A stretch of DNA of 8,713 nt from NCBI GenBank assembly GCA_964637035.1, contig CAZWTU010000067.1, positions 1 to 8,713 of the forward strand, written 5' to 3'. The notes beneath the pieces are model-generated. The model had not been told where the DNA came from. It saw only the letters and a program-made list of their open reading frames with translations, and ran no database searches. The stretch is from CAZMMV01 sp964637035. Lineage in GTDB: Bacteria > Bacillota > Clostridia > Tissierellales > Tissierellaceae. The first letter of the stretch is position 1. The number at the start of each line of letters is the position of its first letter. Below are positions 4,542 to 8,713 of this stretch, in pieces. The position numbers and the translations under genes are program-made.

Positions 4542-6785
4542 ATATTTTAAAACACCTAAGTTGCTTCGAATCCTTTGTTTTAGATTCTTCTTAAAATTCT
4601 CCATTTCTAATATATCTTCTTCAGGAACTGGAGAATTTCCATATTTATTTCTTATAAAGTTTTCAGTGATTTCCTTTTTACCCTTATGGTCAAAGTAATA
4701 GAAATTAAAAGCAATTCTACTTGCATATTCACTATGGGTTTCCCCGTATTCCTGAGGATATCCTAATACTTCTGCTAGTTTAACAATATCATTATACAAG
4801 TAAACAATCTTTTTTCGATCAGAGTAATTTTTCATTTTAAAATTCTTGTACTTAATCTTGAAAAAAACAAACAAGAACCTAATGGGTAAGATTGAAAATA
4901 AGCCACCTAAAAATAAAAGAAAATACCTCTTCCTATTATCTCTTTCATCTAGCTGGTTTTCTTCAGAGACTATATTATTTCCATTAAGCATATCTTCTTG
5001 ATCTTCTGCTTCAGGTTTTTTTCCTTCTTCCCAGAAATCCCTATCAGGTAAAATAGTGTTGGGCTCACCAGTCTCATCATATGAAGCATCTCCACCTGAT
5101 ACTTCATCATATCTAGGACTTATAGGATAGGCTGGAGTAGGCTCTAATCTTATCCAACCAACAGGCTCTATAAAGGCTTCAACCCAGGTATGTGCATTTT
5201 CCTGTTTTACTTGGTAGACACCTTTTGTTTTTAAGTCTCTAGCCAAATACCCTTCTATATACCTGGAAGGTATGTTTTCTAAACGAAGCATTATAGCTAA
5301 AGTTGTTGCATAGTAAGTGCAGTAACCCTTCCCTTCCACAAATAGGAAATAGTCAATAAACTCATGATTTTCAGGAATTTGGCTAACATCTAAACTGTAT
5401 TCATAGTTATTTCTAAGATAGTCTTCCATGGCCCTAGCTTTTTCTATATCGCTATCTAGGCCTTTAACAATATTTTTTGTCAAATCTTTTGTAGCATCAC
5501 TTATTTTATCTTCAGGAATGTCCAAGTATTTATTTAAATTTATAATATCCTCTTTCTTATTAGAAATACCTAATTTTATTAATTCATCATAAGGCAAGGG
5601 AAGCTGGGCTGTTATATTATAACCTTCTCCACTATAAATCCCATCTGATAGGATTAAGCCATAGTCCATATCCACCATTATTTTAGAATTCTTTTCTAGG
5701 TGTAGGTTAGACGGCCTATAAGGAGCAAAAATAGTCTTGGAGGAAAAGGAATTAAAAGTAATTTTAATAGATGATTCCTTGTAAAATTTATTTTTTTCAA
5801 ATTTCTTAAGTTTGCTAAAATCATTTCCTGATCGATAATCTTCTAAATTACTAGCTAATATTTCCCAATAATCACCAGTATATTTGTGCTTAATATTGCC
5901 CCTCAAATACTGGGGATTATCCGAATAAACTGTCATTATCTTTTCATCGCTTAATTCTACAGGTCCTCCTAATCTGGAAGGGATAGCTTCATATCCAGTT
6001 AAAGAAAAATCAAAATAAGATGTAGTTCCATAATTTTTACTAAAACCACCGGAGGATCTCCAGTTTTCAATTTCAGGGAAAGCTTGATAGACTTTAGCTT
6101 GAAGCCAAGGCCACTTAATTATATTAGAGGTCTTGGGTAGTGTTGCAGCTAAGATAATAATAATTAGTGCATATAGGATTCCAATTTTTATCCAAGGGGG
6201 ATAAAGGTCTTTATAATCAGGAATAAAAAATTTATCTCTTATAAAAACTTCACTATTATATTTATTTAAAGCCATTAGAATAAAAAACATAGCCAAAAAT
6301 AAGAGGAACATCCAATAAGCAGGATCAATGTGTGTGTACCAATAAAATAAAAAAAAGCTAGTATAAATAGGCAATAAGAGATAAATAGATTTCTTTTTAA
6401 ATATAATAATTCCTGTACATAATGAAATAAAAATAACTAAAACACCCCAAAATATTAGTATGTTTTCACTTGCAATGTTTTCACGGCCTCTCAGATTGTG
6501 AAAGACATTAGTTATAAACATTGTAGTACTTTCAATAAAAGGGGCTATAAAAAAAGGAAAGAAATAACTTATTACTATTGTGGAAATAAATATGATAATA
6601 AGAAAAACATAGACAAATATAGGATTAAAAATAAGGAACTTTATAATCATAGAAAATAAAAATACAATAAAAGCCTGTAAAATAAAACCTATATCCAATC
6701 CTATGGCTATGGCAAATATGTAGGCCAAGCTAAAGACCATAGAAGAATATAAAATGTTATTAAGTATTCTTTCTTTATTTTCCAT
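4518..6785 (-). CDS. membrane-bound transglutaminase-like protein (TgpA/DUF3488-DUF4129 family)
   Basis: A 755-residue integral membrane protein. The N-terminal 216 residues hold about seven hydrophobic segments (roughly 12-35, 36-50, 55-78, 108-128, 133-150, 157-173, 199-216), as in the TgpA/DUF3488 N-terminus. An extracytoplasmic region of about 400 residues includes the transglutaminase core: GKGYCTYYATTLAIMLR with Cys489, NAHTWVEAF with His532 and WIRLEPTP with Glu548 in place of the usual Asp. A charged, low-complexity linker (about 555-618) leads to one more membrane segment (about 620-642) and a cytoplasmic DUF4129-like tail. The Cys-His-acid set suggests transglutaminase or cysteine-protease activity on a surface substrate that is not known. 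The start overlaps the DUF58 gene by 11 bp and has GGAGGG 5 nt upstream. The length is normal for the family. Confidence 0.92.
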   Translation of the reverse strand: MENKERILNNILYSSMVFSLAYIFAIAIGLDIGFILQAFIVFLFSMIIKFLIFNPIFVYVFLIIIFISTIVISYFFPFFIAPFIESTTMFITNVFHNLRGRENIASENILIFWGVLVIFISLCTGIIIFKKKSIYLLLPIYTSFFLFYWYTHIDPAYWMFLLFLAMFFILMALNKYNSEVFIRDKFFIPDYKDLYPPWIKIGILYALIIIILAATLPKTSNIIKWPWLQAKVYQAFPEIENWRSSGGFSKNYGTTSYFDFSLTGYEAIPSRLGGPVELSDEKIMTVYSDNPQYLRGNIKHKYTGDYWEILASNLEDYRSGNDFSKLKKFEKNKFYKESSIKITFNSFSSKTIFAPYRPSNLHLEKNSKIMVDMDYGLILSDGIYSGEGYNITAQLPLPYDELIKLGISNKKEDIINLNKYLDIPEDKISDATKDLTKNIVKGLDSDIEKARAMEDYLRNNYEYSLDVSQIPENHEFIDYFLFVEGKGYCTYYATTLAIMLRLENIPSRYIEGYLARDLKTKGVYQVKQENAHTWVEAFIEPVGWIRLEPTPAYPISPRYDEVSGGDASYDETGEPNTILPDRDFWEEGKKPEAEDQEDMLNGNNIVSEENQLDERDNRKRYFLLFLGGLFSILPIRFLFVFFKIKYKNFKMKNYSDRKKIVYLYNDIVKLAEVLGYPQEYGETHSEYASRIAFNFYYFDHKGKKEITENFIRNKYGNSPVPEEDILEMENFKKNLKQRIRSNLGVLKYLQFYLKL

Positions 6786-7983
6786 ATTGACCCTCCAGGA
6801 TTTCTTTAATATTGCTAGTGTGATTTAATATATAAACTGGTATATTTTCCCTACTTAACTTACTTTCCACACTATGATCTAAAAAACCAGTTTTGTTGTC
6901 ACTATCATTTACTATTATAAATAGGGGATCTAAATTTTTACTTTTAAGTAAAATCCCTAAGGTTCCAATAGACTTATCAAAATTTGGACTTACTATAATA
7001 ATAGTAGCATTTTTCTCCATAAACTCTATTTTACCAAGGACAAAGTCTTTAAAATCAGTATTTCCATTGGGGATAAATCGAGCTAATGTTTCCAAAAATG
7101 ATTTTATGTGAGAACTTTGTTGGCCTTGAACTTTAATGTGGTTTTCATTATCTTGGCTTTGAAAACTTACTAAAATATTTTCATTTAAATAATAGTCTAC
7201 TATACTAAGTGAAATATCTACAACTGTGTCTTCAAGATGACGATCCACATCCCCTTTATAATTTTCCCTATAATTATCCACAAATATACTGACATTTGTA
7301 TCTCCCCGATTTTCATAATCTTTTACTATTAAATTATCTTGTTTTGCTAGGAGTTTCCAGTGGATAGATTTAATAGAATCCCCTTCCCTATAATCTCTTA
7401 GGGAGGAAACCCTGGACCTGTCCTGGAAAATTGGATCATTAATAAGTAAATTACCTAATTGGCCAACACGTGGCACTTGGAAGGTGATCAGGCTTATAGG
7501 TTCAGGATATATTAAAATAGAACTTTTATCAGAAAACTTCCCTTTTAAGGGGAAAAGCCCAAAGACATCTTTGATAAATATCTCTATTTCACCAAATTCA
7601 TAATATCCTCGCCTTTTCATAACTAATTCTTCCTTATGGACAAAGGTAGATTTTCGATTTAGGTTGGTTAAGATTTCCTGAGGGATATCCCTAGATAATA
7701 CTTTAACCATATTATTATTAATTTTCATATAGGGAATATAAAAAATACTATTATTTTTAATATTATATTGTACTTGGATTTTCTCTCCAACATAGAATGA
7801 CCCCTTAGGTATCTGAATTGTCACCTTAAGGCTTTTCAAAATGAAAAAATTATGTATTAAGGGAATCAGGAAGGTTAGAGAAAATGCATAAAAGATAAAA
7901 TAAGGCACGGTGCCACCTACTAATAATGCATATAATAATGTAAGGATAAACAAAGATATAAAGGTAAATCTTTTTTTAGTCAT
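6775..7983 (-). CDS. DUF58 domain membrane protein
   Basis: A 402-residue protein with two hydrophobic segments at the N-terminus (about 7-24 and 26-48). A beta-rich region follows (50-150; VGEKIQVQYNIKNNS), and then the DUF58 core with its hallmark LRDYREGD (195-202), IHWK (207-210) and LIVKDYE (218-224). The remaining C-terminal part looks like a von Willebrand factor A-type fold (VSIFVDNYRE, then DISLSIVDYYL, then ATIIIVSP). DUF58 proteins have no settled biochemical role. They are almost always encoded beside MoxR ATPases and often beside TgpA-like transglutaminases, exactly the order seen here. The start codon lies inside the end of moxR (8-bp overlap). Only a weak Shine-Dalgarno (GTGAT) is visible before it, so expression probably relies on coupling to moxR translation. 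Confidence 0.92.
   Translation of the reverse strand: MTKKRFTFISLFILTLLYALLVGGTVPYFIFYAFSLTFLIPLIHNFFILKSLKVTIQIPKGSFYVGEKIQVQYNIKNNSIFYIPYMKINNNMVKVLSRDIPQEILTNLNRKSTFVHKEELVMKRRGYYEFGEIEIFIKDVFGLFPLKGKFSDKSSILIYPEPISLITFQVPRVGQLGNLLINDPIFQDRSRVSSLRDYREGDSIKSIHWKLLAKQDNLIVKDYENRGDTNVSIFVDNYRENYKGDVDRHLEDTVVDISLSIVDYYLNENILVSFQSQDNENHIKVQGQQSSHIKSFLETLARFIPNGNTDFKDFVLGKIEFMEKNATIIIVSPNFDKSIGTLGILLKSKNLDPLFIIVNDSDNKTGFLDHSVESKLSRENIPVYILNHTSNIKEILEGQYGK
6791..6796 (-). promoter_or_regulatory. RBS of the transglutaminase gene inside the DUF58 gene
   Basis: GGAGGG on the minus strand lies 5 nt before the ATG at 6785-6783, in the last codons of the DUF58 gene. It supports this start and translational coupling across the 11-bp overlap. 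Confidence 0.65.
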
Positions 7984-8713
7984 TAGAAATCACAGGAAGA
8001 AATATTTTATCAAGAACCCTTTCTAGGATATCCTTAATCTCCTTTCCTTCAATCCTAGCTTCTGGAGATAGAATCAGTCTATGGCCTAGAAGGGGTACAA
8101 CTATATCTTTGATATCTTTAGGGGTAACATAGTTTCGACCCTCTAAAAATGCTTTAGCTTTTCCAGCCCTTAAAAGATCAATAGAAGCTCTAGGGCTAGC
8201 ACCAAGCTGTAATTCCTTAGATTGTCTAGTTCCATTGGATATATTTATAATATAGTCTATAACATCTTCATGGACATGGGAGTCATCAACCCTGTTTTGC
8301 ATATTTATAAGATCTTCTTGAGATATAACAGGCTCAATAGATTCTAAATTCTTTATTGCCTTATGATTTATTAATATTTGTTTTTCAAAATGTTTTTCAG
8401 GATATCCAAGGGATAAACGCATTAAAAACCTGTCTAATTGTGCTTCAGGTAGTGGAAATGTACCTTGGTATTCTAAGGGGTTTTGTGTTGCCAAAACCAT
8501 AAAAGGTTTATCTAAGATATAATCTTTGTCTTCTGTTGATATTTCTCCTTCTTCCATGGCCTGTAATAAACTGGATTGGGTTTTAGGAGAAGTCCTATTT
8601 ATTTCATCAGCTAAAAATATTTGATTGAATATAGGCCCCTTTTTAAAAGTAAAAGTGCCAGTCTCTTTATTAAAAATATTAACACCTATAATATCTGAAG
8701 GCATTAAATCAGG
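7976..8713 (-). CDS. MoxR-family AAA+ ATPase, C-terminal part, cut by window end
   Basis: The frame enters from the right edge (reading P-D-L-M-P-S-D) and stops at a TAA, giving 245 residues; the family is about 310-330, so the N-terminus with the Walker A loop is outside the window. The apparent ATG at 8704 is internal, since PDLMPSDIIG is a family motif. Seen are Walker B with IFLADEINR (LADEINR at fragment residues 34-40), sensor 1 LATQNP (74-79), EAQLDRF with the likely arginine finger, and sensor 2 GASPRAS (171-177). MoxR proteins use ATP to remodel or activate partner proteins, often ones with vWA-like folds; the adjacent DUF58 protein is the obvious candidate. It is the first of three overlapping minus-strand genes visible here; the operon promoter must lie beyond the right edge. 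Confidence 0.93.
   Translation of the reverse strand, partial: PDLMPSDIIGVNIFNKETGTFTFKKGPIFNQIFLADEINRTSPKTQSSLLQAMEEGEISTEDKDYILDKPFMVLATQNPLEYQGTFPLPEAQLDRFLMRLSLGYPEKHFEKQILINHKAIKNLESIEPVISQEDLINMQNRVDDSHVHEDVIDYIINISNGTRQSKELQLGASPRASIDLLRAGKAKAFLEGRNYVTPKDIKDIVVPLLGHRLILSPEARIEGKEIKDILERVLDKIFLPVISND

Noticed and set aside
6893..7111. Plus-strand open frame of 72 codons inside the DUF58 gene
   Set aside because: It is antisense to a well-supported DUF58 coding region and has no recognisable domain.
1..8713. Mobile element, phage, CRISPR or defence system
   Set aside because: No transposase, integrase, terminal repeats, spaced direct repeats or nuclease-like genes are seen. All genes fit housekeeping or envelope families and share the same base composition.

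Overview
The window is AT-rich with frequent ATA and AGA codons, and almost wholly coding. Strong AGGAGG-type ribosome binding sites, tight gene packing, an L,D-transpeptidase with a peptidoglycan-binding domain and a flavodoxin/ferredoxin fusion all suggest an anaerobic low-GC Gram-positive bacterium of the Clostridia/Tissierellia kind. That placement is inference from style and gene content; no rRNA or species marker is present.

Left part, + strand (2-3531): five genes run head to tail with gaps of 1-23 bp after start correction. The first three are the AmmeMemoRadiSam trio: the C-terminal part of a MEMO-family protein (AmrB, cut by the window edge), an AMMECR1-family protein (AmrA) and a PflA-like radical SAM enzyme (AmrS). 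They are followed by an alpha/beta hydrolase of the YitV/dienelactone-hydrolase type and by a protein joining a flavodoxin-like domain to two [4Fe-4S] clusters. The biochemical role of AmmeMemoRadiSam was not settled to my knowledge. The redox protein is a plausible electron donor to the radical SAM cluster, and the hydrolase is an unexplained passenger or accessory.

Middle (3532-4529, + strand): the only sizeable non-coding gap (68 bp) holds a 23-bp inverted repeat with one mismatch. Its right arm contains the ribosome binding site of the next gene, an exported L,D-transpeptidase (signal/anchor, acidic stretch, PG-binding domain, YkuD catalytic domain).

Right part, - strand (4518-8713): a moxR - DUF58 - transglutaminase (TgpA-like) operon is read right to left with overlapping gene ends. 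The moxR gene is cut by the right window edge. The operon converges on the L,D-transpeptidase gene, and the two 3' ends overlap by 12 bp. MoxR-type AAA+ ATPases are thought to act as chaperones for neighbouring membrane or vWA-like proteins. Here the partners are the membrane-anchored DUF58 protein and a multi-pass membrane protein with an extracytoplasmic Cys-His-acid transglutaminase/protease domain. With the L,D-transpeptidase this makes a cell-envelope block.

No tRNA, rRNA, CRISPR, transposon or phage gene is visible. No stretch longer than 300 bases lacks a gene. All families are known; the less understood parts are the AmmeMemoRadiSam-plus-redox cluster and the RBS-containing palindrome.
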